From: Bremia lactucae
Taxonomy: Eukaryota; Oomycota; Peronosporomycetes; Peronosporales; Peronosporaceae
NCBI RefSeq assembly: GCF_004359215.1
Contig: NC_090611.1
Coordinates: forward strand, 5,230,452-5,244,201
Direction: 5' to 3'
DNA: 13,750 nt
The notes under the pieces were generated by a model. It did no database searches. It had not been told where the DNA came from and worked only from the letters and a program-made list of their open reading frames with translations. Both the position numbers and the translations under genes were made by a program. Of this stretch, positions 1 to 7,599 are shown piece by piece; the first letter of the stretch is position 1; each line of letters opens with the position of its first letter.

Positions 1-161
1 AATGCCTCAAACTGCTCCAACTGAGCAACATGTTGCTCAGGAGGACTACCCAGGAGCCTGGCCAGGGCTTGTTCACCAAGTCCCTGCGCCATTAGCCCTG
101 CCACCTCCCGATGATGTTCGGAGAGGTGGGGAAAATGAGCCCAATCAATGTTGAGGCTCAT
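1..161 (-). CDS. N-terminus of a retrotransposon gag-like protein, cut by the window edge
   Basis: On the minus strand an ATG at 161 opens a frame of 53 codons that runs off the left edge without a stop. The protein starts MSLNIDWAHFPHLSEHH and continues as an amphipathic helix rich in Ala, Leu, Gln and Glu. The ATG lies 56 bases beyond the end of an LTR on the same strand (218-812), which is where the first codon of gag is expected in an LTR retrotransposon. I chose this start because it is the first ATG after the LTR and the frame stays open. Gag proteins form the particle that packages element RNA. The identification rests on position and composition: no zinc knuckle or other diagnostic motif lies in the visible part, and the family (gypsy rather than copia) is a guess. 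Confidence 0.55.
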   Translation of the reverse strand, partial: MSLNIDWAHFPHLSEHHREVAGLMAQGLGEQALARLLGSPPEQHVAQLEQFEA

Positions 162-534
162 CCTCACGTACACACGCAGAGATGCGGGTCGTGGGAAGGA
201 TTTCTAGTGCTACCAAGTGTAGGCGGGCGCGTCGTAATTACTCAATACCACTATTTAGAAACAACTGAGAAAAGTCGTTTCTTATTTTTGACCACAAAAC
301 TACGGCCACGCTCTACTTAGGCACACACCCTAGCACAGCGAGGAAGCGATTAAACCTGCTTCTCTTGCGTGCAGTGAGGTTGTTGTGGTGGGCGCGTTCG
401 CTACCTCACCCAACACACTAAGAACTCTGGTTAAGTTTCGTCACGGGAGCGGTAATACGTCTCCTCGTGCGCACTTACCAAGTAGGTAGTAGTTTTCAGA
501 CTGATTTATATTTAATAGAATTAAATACAAATAC

Positions 535-543
535 CTATTTATA
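535..543 (-). promoter_or_regulatory. TATA box of the LTR promoter
   Basis: The minus strand reads TATAAATAG at 543 to 535, within a very AT-rich stretch (about 505-580) inside the LTR. It points toward the gag-like start at 161, as an LTR promoter should. The equivalent site in the related repeat (about 9911-9920) has decayed to TTAAAAAATAGG and points the other way because that block is inverted. Confidence 0.5.
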
Positions 544-745
544 CCAATTAAAATGTTATCTCTATAGATATCATTTAGTATGTATTGCGAGCGTATCTTT
601 ATAGAAACCTCGCGTAACGGATGACGCTGGCGTCATCCCTCCCAATGTGAATGCACCCATGTGCATCACATCCACAAGAGTTGGTCACAAATGTGCACCA
701 CACCCGAGTGCTTGGCCTAATTACTATAAATTAGTAATTGACCAT

Positions 746-777
746 CCCCTTAAGTACATCAAGTGTACTTAACGGGG
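746..777. repeat. Hairpin near the outer end of the LTR
   Basis: CCCCTTAAGTACA (746-758) pairs with TGTACTTAACGGGG (764-777) across a 5-nt loop, with one unpaired C at 773. That is a 13-bp stem in the outer part of the LTR, a region that often holds regulatory repeats. In the related copy at 10070-10120 the right half is kept but the left half has decayed, so the hairpin is not strictly conserved. Confidence 0.5.
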
Positions 778-812
778 ACTGTATAACATAGGGGCAACTT
801 TAGCCCGTTACA

Positions 813-1191
813 CCTTGTGGGGTGACACGCAACGTGTTGGGGTCCTCCTCCCTTTGTCTTATGTAAGCCTCTGACCTTACATTTTTTTTGAAGTAATCTT
901 GACGAACGCTTCGTTTCTGAAGATGCATGCTAACGTCATCAGCACCGTCTCTTTTATCAGAATTGTCACCGGATAACTCAGCAACCAGAGGTACAGAGAG
1001 TTAGACGAACTCGCGAACATCTCTACATTTGTTGTGCCAGAACGCACTGGTTCGCGGCTTTGTCTTCGGGTCAACCGGACATGTAAAGGGTGTCTCGTTG
1101 CATGAATACTATCTGCTATAAGAGAAATAATAAAGGATATTAATATTAGAGAATCGTTATTCAGCCCCCAGTTCTTTAAATCAGCCTCCAC
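813..1191 (-). pseudogene. Decayed gag-like C-terminal fragment
   Basis: The minus strand carries a broken frame abutting the LTR start at 812. From about 980 down to 813 one frame reads VAELSGDNSDKRDGADD, then a segment with SMHLQKRS and QDYF, and ends at a TAA inside the LTR edge. An upstream part (about 1115-1010) lies in another frame and contains RLTRRQSREPVRSGTTNVE. The same arrangement (Thr-Thr-x-Val, then Ser-Ser-Asn, then an Asp-rich run, then M-H-x-x-x-R-S with Y-F) occurs on the minus strand at 8028-8350, so the two look like fossils of one gene family. Frameshifts make it non-functional. Calling it gag is inference from its place beside an LTR; it could be another element-encoded protein. 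Confidence 0.35.
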
Positions 1192-2248
1192 CCGTCAAAT
1201 ATGAATATCGTGGCTTTTAATTTGTCAGAAAAATTAGTAATTTAAACGCTGCGGTTTTCTAAAATTTGATACTACTTAACGGGTGGTGCAAAACTGTTCA
1301 TTGCGGGTTGTTTAAAAAGAAATGTTGAAAAAATCAAAATGGCTTAATATGAATGTCGATACGTAGCCGTGACAAAAAGTACTGGTAACAAAAACACTTC
1401 AAGTTCTTACATCCAATCGGAGCCACGACTTCCTGTTTAATTCACTCCATATTATCATCTGATGAAAAACATTCCCTCGTACGGGGATCATTGGGCGCAT
1501 AAATGTTAATTAATACGCAAGGATCCACGTGCACGGCGATGCGTCTCTCGTTCCAGAAGTGCTGTTCGCACACTACCGCAAAGGCGGCGGAATTTAGTTT
1601 AAAGGGATAGCCAAACTCGCACTCCGCCTAGACTTTAATGTCCAGTATGATCGACAGTGATCGCATCCTCTGCTGCCAAATGTTGCTCCACAAAGCGTTC
1701 AATTCTTCCGCTTCAACAAAGATTGCGCCTTCTGCAACCACATTTTACTCCACAAAGCTCTGCTTCGTGACGCGAAGCCACGTGGATTACCTGGATGCAC
1801 CAGGCCAGTGGTCGGTCCTTTTGTGTGTGTCGCCACGCTGTCAGCCATTATTTTTGTGTATTTGCCAGGAAACCACGACGTTTTGAGAGAGAAAACCACG
1901 ATCCAATCGCTGTGGCACCTGCTCGCGAGATAGTATGTTGTTTCTACACATCATGTAATCACCTACACCTCCCGTGGGCGTCGGATGTCTGTTAAATCCC
2001 CGTGCAATGACGTGAGTCTAGTAGTGACTTTTAATAATCACTCGGGTTCGTCTTCTCAGCATGCTCACATGACTGCGGCTCAAACCGACCTTCCAGCTCT
2101 TTCACACGCTGTCTGATAGCTCGCGTTGGTATGTAGCAGCTGTAAGTGAGTCCGCAACAGAGAAGCACTCTACTTTGCGTCCTGTCACCAACCTCCACTG
2201 CGCAATAATGTTTTGACTGAGCAAAATTCATCACTTGGGAATGCAAAC
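1192..2248. other. Stretch with no supportable gene
   Basis: Short open frames of up to 82 codons occur on both strands (for example 1638-1886 plus and 2031-2246 minus), but none has a recognisable motif, a partner copy in the window or a clear composition signal. Minus-strand frames around 2190-1700 have somewhat fewer stops than expected, so part of this may be very old element DNA. The sequence CTCCACAAAGC occurs twice (near 1686 and 1750). Confidence 0.4.
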
Positions 2249-2917
2249 CTAAGAGTTTGCTCCAATCATCTGACTTGTGAATGAGTGGTCCCAGCCGGGT
2301 TCGAGCGCTTCTACGCTGGTCACGTTGAATTCACCCATTGTGCCAGGTTCGGATCGCGATGTCCTCTATGTGATCAGATACTGCTCGTAAGAGGCGGCTG
2401 TATTTCCTCCACTCTGCCGTTCACTAGACCAGCACCTCCTGATCGAGTAGCTTGAGAGTTTAGCTTGGAAAAGAAGCTTACTGAGAAACATCAGAATATT
2501 CTCTAGTTCTTGCGCAGCTGGAGCTCTCCATGTTGTCGTAGAGATGGTTGATTCTAATAATAATACCTTTGCGAACTCCTGCCACTCCTGCGCTAGAAGG
2601 TTCCACGCGTCTGCTCAATCCTCTCGATCAATTTGTACATCAGAAAGTGCCAGCACTGCTGGCCTATCCTCCGTTTCACCCTTCTTGGGTACCAAAGTCA
2701 ATTGATGACTGCTGTCCTGCCGATCTGCTGCCTCGCACCTGTCAAGCCGCGAGCGCACCGTTATTTTTGCTGCTGTGTAATTTTGCTTGTCCTGGCTTTT
2801 CACTTCTCTATAGACGTCTAGTAAATCATTTTTCCTGACATTTTCAGTTTGTGATCTTGTACCTCCACTTGCGTACAAGCACTTGCGGTCCCAAGTCGTC
2901 ATCACGCTTACATGCAT
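2249..2917 (-). pseudogene. Possible decayed protein-coding frame, unrecognised
   Basis: From 2917 to a TAG at 2249-2251 the minus strand keeps one reading frame for 222 codons with only two internal stops (TGA at 2615-2617 and TAG at 2366-2368), where roughly ten would be expected by chance. The first 100 codons are hydrophilic and rich in Asp, Arg, Gln and Lys. After the first stop comes a segment with AWNLLAQEWQEFAKVLLLES and further Leu-rich helical runs. An adjoining frame just upstream (about 3000-2850) also looks coherent, which would fit a longer gene broken by a frameshift. I do not recognise the family. It could be an old gag, a host gene remnant or a lucky open frame. Confidence 0.3.
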
Positions 2918-3924
2918 ACTCTATTCCCTCACACTGTTTCGATTTATGGTTGAAGACTTGTGCGGTAGGCTTCTTAACTTCTAACCTCTAGCAGAGATCT
3001 AGTAGCATATCCAGCTTGCAAATTCTGAATAATGACGGCTCCAAAATCGTAGCACGAGAGGTGGAGGGTCTGACCGTTCTAGTTTAAGCGCCCTCGTGTA
3101 ATAGGCATTGTGTACTCGGCCGATGTTTTAATTAGTATCCCTTTCCTTGGGGACGAGTTGGTGTAATTTCTTTGCACAGACATCATGAAGATCCGAGGTC
3201 AGTTCCAAGACTTGACTCACGAGATCCCCAATGCATCGTTCAACAACGCTTATCGCCTGTGACTGAATCGACGCGGGAAAGACAGCCAGAAGTAGGTTGA
3301 CGTAATCGCCACGTTTATCGTGTCGTCGGCGGAGCCTTACACTTAGGCTTCTCTATCTCAGAGCCATAATGAGTAATGGTCTGAGCATAAAACGTTGTGC
3401 TTTTACCCAACGAAGGATGTAGATCCGTTGCTCATTGTTGAATATAATGATTCAACACTGCTGCCATAACCTCATAATAGGGATGAGTACAGCGAGCTAA
3501 TGTAGAAGGATGATAGCGCTTTATTGACCATTCGAACTACCTTCATTGGGAGCCAACAATTTCAAATAAATCTTGTTTCGTTGTCTGCGCTGGCTAGCGA
3601 AGCGACCATTAATTGAGAGCGCTGGTATAACAGCGCAGCTGCTTTTCGCTGTGAAATTGGGATGGATCATTCAGCCCAATCAACAGCACGACAGCAGGAG
3701 TAGCTGTCGGCGCTGTTACTGTGTCACTGAGCGACACGGGCGTGTTAATGAGGCACGTGCGCTTCGTGAGCGGGTGAATGGGTTTCTTTGCAGACGACTC
3801 ACCAGCTTTGCCCCTTTCAAGTGGTATGTTTGGCGCCGTGTATGTGTACACAGGTCGCTAGAGTAAATGAGAGAACTAAAGCGTCGCGTAAAGCAGCTCC
3901 CTACTCTTCGCTACTCTTCGACGA
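2918..3924. other. Stretch with no firm gene, upstream of the old gypsy copy
   Basis: No motif could be assigned. Open frames at 3573-3866 (plus, 97 codons) and 3609-3851 (minus, 80 codons) overlap and shadow each other. The gag, protease and first half of reverse transcriptase of the plus-strand gypsy copy should lie here but cannot be seen, so that element is truncated at its 5' side or decayed beyond recognition by eye. Confidence 0.4.
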
Positions 3925-4400
3925 ATTTGCAAAATGTAAAATGGTTCTTAAAGGGGGGCTATGGGAGTGACTAGTTATTCCACAGGAGCTTAGTAATACC
4001 CCTACAACATTCAACAGATGTGACGCCAAGCTGTTGAGGTCGGTGCAGGATTTTGCACCGAGTTATTTTGATGATGTATTCATCCTTAAAAGAGCCATGA
4101 ACGTAACGTCGGACGTTGAAGTACATCGTACCCACGCCCGAAAGGTTCTAACACTTATGCGTAAGCACAAGTTGAATGCAAATCTCAAAAAGTGCATATT
4201 CGGTGCAAGCGAAAAACACCACTTATTTGGGTGCATCGTGGGTAAAAATGGTGTCTGCATCCAGAAACGATCAAGGCGACCACCGACTGGCCTATATTAG
4301 TCGTTGTAAGCGGACTTCGAAAGTTCCTCGACTCCTGCGATTATGCCGAAATAACTGTACATCTTTCTTTTTTGTTATATTAAACATAAAGTGGTGGTGA
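3925..4400 (+). pseudogene. Gypsy reverse transcriptase, C-terminal half, broken
   Basis: The frame through about 3950-4300 reads GLWE-stop-LVIPQELSN, then TTFNRC, then SYFDDVFI, followed by the RT thumb-like segment with VLTLMRKHKLNANLKKCIF and GCIVGKNGV. The YFDD box (4064-4075) holds the two metal-binding aspartates of the RT active site. A TGA interrupts the frame where the family has Trp (WEWLV). After about 4255 the frame shifts, and the continuation with KATTDWP and SGLRKFLDSC is read in another frame up to about 4340. The palm N-terminal half is missing. The gene cannot make a working enzyme. Confidence 0.85.
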
Positions 4401-4870
4401 AACGCTGATTGTCAGCGTTCGTTTTGAGGCATCAAGCAAAGCTTGTTGCAGTCGCCAATCCTGGCGATTGAGGACCAAGACAGAGCTCATGTAGTCTGTG
4501 ACGCCAGCAATTTTGCATTCGGGTGTGCTGAGATGCAGAATGATACAGACGGGCGCAGACCGCGTCTTCTGCTATCAGTCGCGTCAGCTTCAACCAGCCG
4601 AACGCAATTTTTCCGTGCATAGCAAGGAATTCATTGCCATGAAATATGCACTGGCTACGTTTATGGTCTATCTTATGCGAGATAGACCGTTGATTTTTTA
4701 TACGGATCATGCGTCTTTATGCACGGTTGTAAACAGTCAACACCTCTCGCAAAAATGGCGAGATGGTTGTCATTCTTCGCGGAGTATAACTCTCCGAGAA
4801 ATATTAACCACATCGACTAAATCTCGTCACCGATGCCCTTTCGCGCCGGCCTGATTTTGAGCCAGTTGCG
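4401..4870 (+). pseudogene. Gypsy RNase H domain, frameshifted
   Basis: RNase H removes the RNA strand of the RNA:DNA hybrid during reverse transcription. The first catalytic Asp is seen in VCDASNFAFGCA (Asp codon 4501-4503) in one frame. The rest, with CYQSRQLQPAERNFSVHSKE, MKYALATF and FYTDHASL, lies in a second frame at 4498-4854, so there is a frameshift near 4545. The Glu of SKEFIAMKY and the Asp of YTDH are present. The end (NSQHLSQKW) shifts again near 4755 relative to the cleaner copy, whose equivalent segment reads NSPHLSQRMARW. The domain is clearly identifiable but dead. Confidence 0.82.
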
Positions 4871-5376
4871 CAAATAACAGTGATGATAAGCGAATAGGTT
4901 CTTTAGCGTAGTCAAGTACTGTTGACGACGTAGCAATTACTGTTACGACAGTAAGCTCTTTCTCACTGTTGACTATAAAAGATAAGGCTCTTAAAGGTTT
5001 GATAGATTACCATAGAAATCCATCACAAAAATCCTTGAAAGTCTTGTCGAAAATGTATCGATACTCATTAGATTGATACACAACACGCAATGGGTTTATA
5101 TAGTAGACAAAAATGGCTGGCGACTCACCTCGTGTTGTCATCCTCACCCATAATATGTTGCGTTTACGAATCATGCGCGAATGCGACGATGCACCAATTT
5201 GTGGTCATTGTGGGCGTGAAATGAGCTATCTCACAGTAAGTCGCGACTTCTTCTGGCCACGACAGTATGAGTTCGTCCGCAAGTACATACGTGCTTGCGA
5301 AGTTTGTCAGTGGGTTAAGCCCAGTGCTTTATCTCGTGCTCCGTTACAATCTCTGCCTGTTCCGGCAGAGTGCTAG
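4871..5376 (+). pseudogene. RNase H-integrase linker and integrase zinc-binding domain
   Basis: The linker (about 4930-5110) aligns in pieces with the minus-strand copy (LIDYHRNPSQKSLK against LMDHLMNPSDKSFK) and holds several stops. From 5113 an 87-codon frame carries the integrase N-terminal zinc finger. The expected pattern is H-x6-H...C-x2-C. Here His 32, Cys 62 and Cys 65 are kept, but the first His is replaced by Asp (residue 25, in ECDDAP where the other copy has ECHDAP), so zinc binding would be impaired. The frame ends at a TAG where the cleaner copy reads ECWQ, consistent with a Trp-to-stop change. Confidence 0.85.
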
Positions 5377-5855
5377 CAGTTCATATCTATGGACTTCTCT
5401 TTGGATTTCCCGAAGACGATCACAAAAGTAATGGTATTCATGTTTTTGTTGATCGTTTCAGCAAGATGGTTTATCTTGCTGCAATTTTGAAGACGAGCAG
5501 AGCCTTTGGCTGTGCTCGTGTCTTGTTGAAACATTATTTCGCCTCAATGGCTTGATCCGTGAACAGGTCTCAGATCGAGACTCCAGATTCACCGCGGAGT
5601 TTTGGCAACCTGTTTTGAAAAAAACTTGGAAAACAGTTAAAAATATCATATTCTGACCATCCTGAAAGAGATGGTCAAACAGAATGTGCAAATCGTATCC
5701 TCGAAGAGATACTTCGCGAATTCGTCAACTCTTTTAGGAGTTAGACCGAGTTTTCTCCGATGGTAGGATTTGCCATCAGTGATTCAGTGCATGCTTCTAC
5801 AAAGCATACACCGTTTTTTTGTGAATAGCTTACGCCATCCGCGTATACCCACCTT
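5377..5855 (+). pseudogene. Gypsy integrase catalytic core, multiply frameshifted
   Basis: The first part, with FGFPEDDHKSNGIHVFVDRF, runs in one frame to a stop near 5555. The next block, QVSDRDSRFTAEFWQPV, is in another frame and carries the second catalytic Asp of the DDE triad. A third frame gives SYSDHPERDGQTE, which holds the catalytic Glu, then RILEEILREFVNSF. The segment with FAISDSVHASTKHTPFF follows at about 5765-5830. All parts match the minus-strand copy in order. Copying is not possible without several frame changes, so this is a fossil. Homology stops at about 5855, where the inverted foreign segment begins. Confidence 0.82.
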
Positions 5856-6110
5856 AATTTGTTGCGGAACTATCAGAGGATGCCCCAGCTCAAGAGGATC
5901 CGTTGGTTGAGGTCCTGCAGTCCAGCATAGCTGCAACCCCAGTCAAGCCTGGTACTGAATGCTCCAGTACATAGCTGCAACCCCAGTCAAGCCTGGTACT
6001 GAATGCTCCAGTACCAGGCTTGACTGGGGTTGCAGCTATGCTGGACTGCAGGACCTCAACCAACGGATCCTCTTGAGCTGGGGCATCCTCTGATAGTTCC
6101 GCAACAAATT
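5856..6110. repeat. 102-bp perfect inverted repeat (foldback)
   Basis: Positions 6009-6110 are the exact reverse complement of the left side, 5856-6001, apart from a 44-bp extra unit in the left arm. The 7-nt loop is 6002-6008. Inner stem: 5970-6001 pairs with 6009-6040. Outer stem: 5856-5925 pairs with 6041-6110. I found no mismatch by eye, so the structure is young compared with the decayed gypsy DNA around it. It would form a long hairpin in RNA or single-stranded DNA. Confidence 0.93.
5926..6013. repeat. 44-bp unit repeated twice in tandem inside the foldback
   Basis: CATAGCTGCAACCCCAGTCA begins at 5926 and again at 5970; the two 44-bp units are identical. Only the second pairs with the right arm of the palindrome, so the first bulges out. 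The duplication therefore probably came after the palindrome, or both arose in one template-switching event. Confidence 0.92.
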
Positions 6111-6330
6111 TTAATTTATTTGCAAGTTGCACAAAATTCTGCGATGCACACGAATCCACCAGATGGGTCGTCACATGGTCATAGCCTCTGTTCATCGAGA
6201 GCGAAATTTGGATGGCTGCGCACTTCACAGCATACCGCTTGGGGTGCTTACTGCTGTGAGCGGGATTTTCTGTTCACGCGTAAGGATCTGATAGAATCCA
6301 TCCATCTTGTTTGAGAATAACTCTTATTCA

Positions 6331-7040
6331 AGACTCGCTCGAGCAAAGCACAATCTAGCTCTTGCTCATCACGCATTGACTCAACAATCAATGCAAAGGA
6401 TACCAGTGTTGATATAATCAACATTAAAATGGACAAACTCAGCAACAGCGATAATGTTATTACTGACTTTGATAACGATGCTGAAAGACTCGACATCAAA
6501 AACAATAATATTAGTTAGAACTCTCACTAATGAGGAAAACAACATCTCTGATGTGCGCACTGAAGACAAAAAACAAAATCGAGTCAGCAAGAGAATTTCT
6601 GCTGGCTAGAGAAGCATTGGTCCGTTTCGTGCAGAATTTCATTGCTGATGTGGTAGACCGACAGAAATGGAATTTTGACAAAATGGAAAGCAAACATTCT
6701 TTCATTAAATGCTAACGATATCGACGGTAGTCTTACCAAAACATGTAGTGATGGTTGTGGGTGGTAACAACTTTCTGCTTAGGTATATCGGCCCGTTTTC
6801 TGTACTACATCGCCAAGGCAATGCGTGCACGATGGAGCTGCCTCGTAGGATACGTACGCATCCTATGTTTTATATCGGGCGTCTCCACCCGTACCATCAG
6901 TTTGAGGCTTCTTCCTATTCAAAATTATACCGGCACGATTCAGAGCATCCGCCAAAGCCTGATGGTCCCGATCTAAAGCCTGATGGTCTCGGGTTAAAGC
7001 CACGATCCACTCTTTCCGCCAAGAAAGAGATCTTTTGACG
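6331..7040 (+). pseudogene. Gypsy integrase C-terminal region with GPF motif
   Basis: Homology to the other gypsy copy resumes at about 6331 with TRSSKAQSSSCSSR, followed by an Asp/Asn-rich spacer. The segment at 6530-6715 (FLLAREALVRFVQNFIADVV) matches the helical region before the GPF domain. The frame at 6709-7038 contains LPKHVVMVVGG, RYIGPFSVLHRQGNACTMEL and FYIGRLHPYHQ. GPY/F is the C-terminal integrase module of gypsy elements and retroviruses that helps bind DNA. The frame ends at a TGA at 7036-7038. Stops and shifts between the pieces make it non-coding as a whole. Confidence 0.8.
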
Positions 7041-7123
7041 AGCTGTCGCGAGCTCGTTTTAAAGGGACTGATTTGTCTTCTCGTTTGCAAGTTGATCAAC
7101 CGCAATTTGCGCACAGATTTCAA
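6863..7123 (-). other. Antisense open frame opposite the integrase-chromodomain linker (old copy)
   Basis: The minus strand is open for 86 codons with no ATG (the first usable start would be TTG). It contains RDHQALDRDHQALADAL, a perfect seven-residue repeat, and ends KKPQTDGTGGDARYKT before a TAG. The younger gypsy copy has an antisense frame on its own opposite strand at 11581-12093 that ends KKPRTDGTGGDDQRTT at the homologous stop. Part of this match is forced by the conserved sense motif GRLxPYHQ, but the heptad periodicity is not. A Lys/Arg-rich coiled-coil product is possible in the ancestral element; in this copy it is probably dead. Confidence 0.35.
6954..7001. repeat. 21-bp tandem repeat in the linker
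   Basis: AAAGCCTGATGGTC occurs at 6954 and 6975, and AAAGCC again at 6996, giving a 21-bp period. On the plus strand it encodes PDGPDLK then PDGLGLK. On the minus strand it encodes the heptad RDHQAL-x twice. The 21-nt period preserves both frames. Confidence 0.85.
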
Positions 7124-7249
7124 CTGTTCAGGGGAAACAGGGTCGACCGTCGTAACTAAATCGAAACGACGTGATCGCTCGTGATCAATGTCCTTCTGTA
7201 ATTAATAGAGGGGTTGATCCAAATCACGATGTTGGCTCGGGTTCAACGA

Positions 7250-7550
7250 ATAAGGCGGACCCGATTGTTCCTCCCCTCCACATTCATTGACGGATTCGAG
7301 TGGTGAGAAGTGTGTTTTTTCTAGTTGAAAGCCTCTTGAATCGTGAGGTGAAAGGGGTTCGAACGAGTCATCTCGTTCGATGGCGAGAGTATCCGCCCTC
7401 GCATGACAATAGGAACTCGTTCCCAGCTGATGCTGAACATTCCGGGTCTTGTTCGACAGTACGACGAGACCCATCCTCCTCGACAAAGGGTCCATCAGAA
7501 AAGGATTGTAGGTTCTCATTTCTTTCGCGCATACCAAAAGAGATAAGCGT
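7250..7550 (+). pseudogene. Chromodomain at the end of gypsy pol, frameshifted
   Basis: The frame from about 7310 reads FFLVESLLNREVKGVRTSHL, then VRWREYPPSHD, which is the beta-sheet core of a chromodomain (the Trp and Tyr of RWxxYPP are typical). At about 7405 the frame shifts, and the C-terminal helix continues as TRSQLMLNIPGLVRQYDETH in the third frame. The first part is preceded by PPLHIH-stop-RIRV, matching PPPQLLVDSHGGQRFLV of the other copy. Chromodomains of chromoviruses steer integration toward marked chromatin. The minus-strand 147-codon frame across this region is a shadow. Confidence 0.8.
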
Positions 7551-7599
7551 CCTCCAATAAGGATCTTATCGGGAGTATGACTCCTTTGGGCCATGACCT

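Larger units (their letters stand above)
218..812 (-). repeat. 5' LTR of a minus-strand LTR retrotransposon (595 bp)
   Basis: Read on the minus strand this block begins TGTAACGGGCTAAAG at 812 and ends CGCCTACA at 218, so it has the TG...CA ends of an LTR. It contains a TATA box about 270 bases in, and 56 bases past its end a gag-like ATG opens. Just after the 3' end the minus strand reads CTTGGTAGCACTAGAAATCC. The TGG two bases after the CA is placed like a tRNA primer-binding site, but I cannot name the tRNA. A related but internally rearranged copy lies at 9625-10196. The opposite LTR of this element is outside the window, so identity between the pair cannot be measured. Confidence 0.72.
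5856..6330 (-). pseudogene. Inverted gypsy aspartic-protease fragment inserted in the plus-strand copy
   Basis: Between integrase pieces that are contiguous in the other copy lies about 475 bp of foreign DNA. On the minus strand, from about 6284 down, one frame reads SKHPKRYAVKCAAIQISLSM, then HVTTHLVDSCASQNFV, then VAELSEDAPAQEDPLVEVLQ. The DSCAS box matches the retroviral-type aspartic protease signature D-S/T-G-A with the Gly changed to Cys; the Asp codon is 6154-6156. Protease cleaves the Gag-Pol polyprotein in the particle, so this piece comes from the gag-pol junction of a gypsy element in the opposite orientation. The downstream end of the fragment is duplicated as a palindrome (5856-6110). 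Confidence 0.6.
3925..7550 (+). mobile_element. Old, degenerate Ty3/gypsy chromovirus-type pol, plus strand
   Basis: Fragments appear in the canonical gypsy order on one strand: reverse transcriptase with YFDD (4064-4075), RNase H (about 4490-4720), integrase HHCC zinc finger (5113-5376), integrase core (5377-5760), GPF motif (about 6790) and chromodomain (about 7310-7480). Nearly every domain is split by stops or frameshifts. The same domains in a cleaner state lie on the minus strand at 11334-13750 and align residue by residue, so the two copies belong to one family. A foreign inverted segment interrupts this copy at about 5856-6330. Its 3' LTR may be the one at 8718-9327, but about 1.1 kb of other material intervenes, so that pairing is uncertain. 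Confidence 0.85.

Noticed and set aside
877..1191. 104-codon minus-strand open frame taken as a single gene
   Set aside because: Only its first half matches the related fragment at 8028-8350; the second half matches in a different frame, so the open frame as a whole is accidental.
1638..1995. Overlapping frames with short repeated CTCCACAAAGC
   Set aside because: The repeat is only two copies of 11 bp and the frames show no recognisable protein.
3573..3866. 97-codon plus and 80-codon minus overlapping frames
   Set aside because: No motif on either strand and no partner copy; likely chance.
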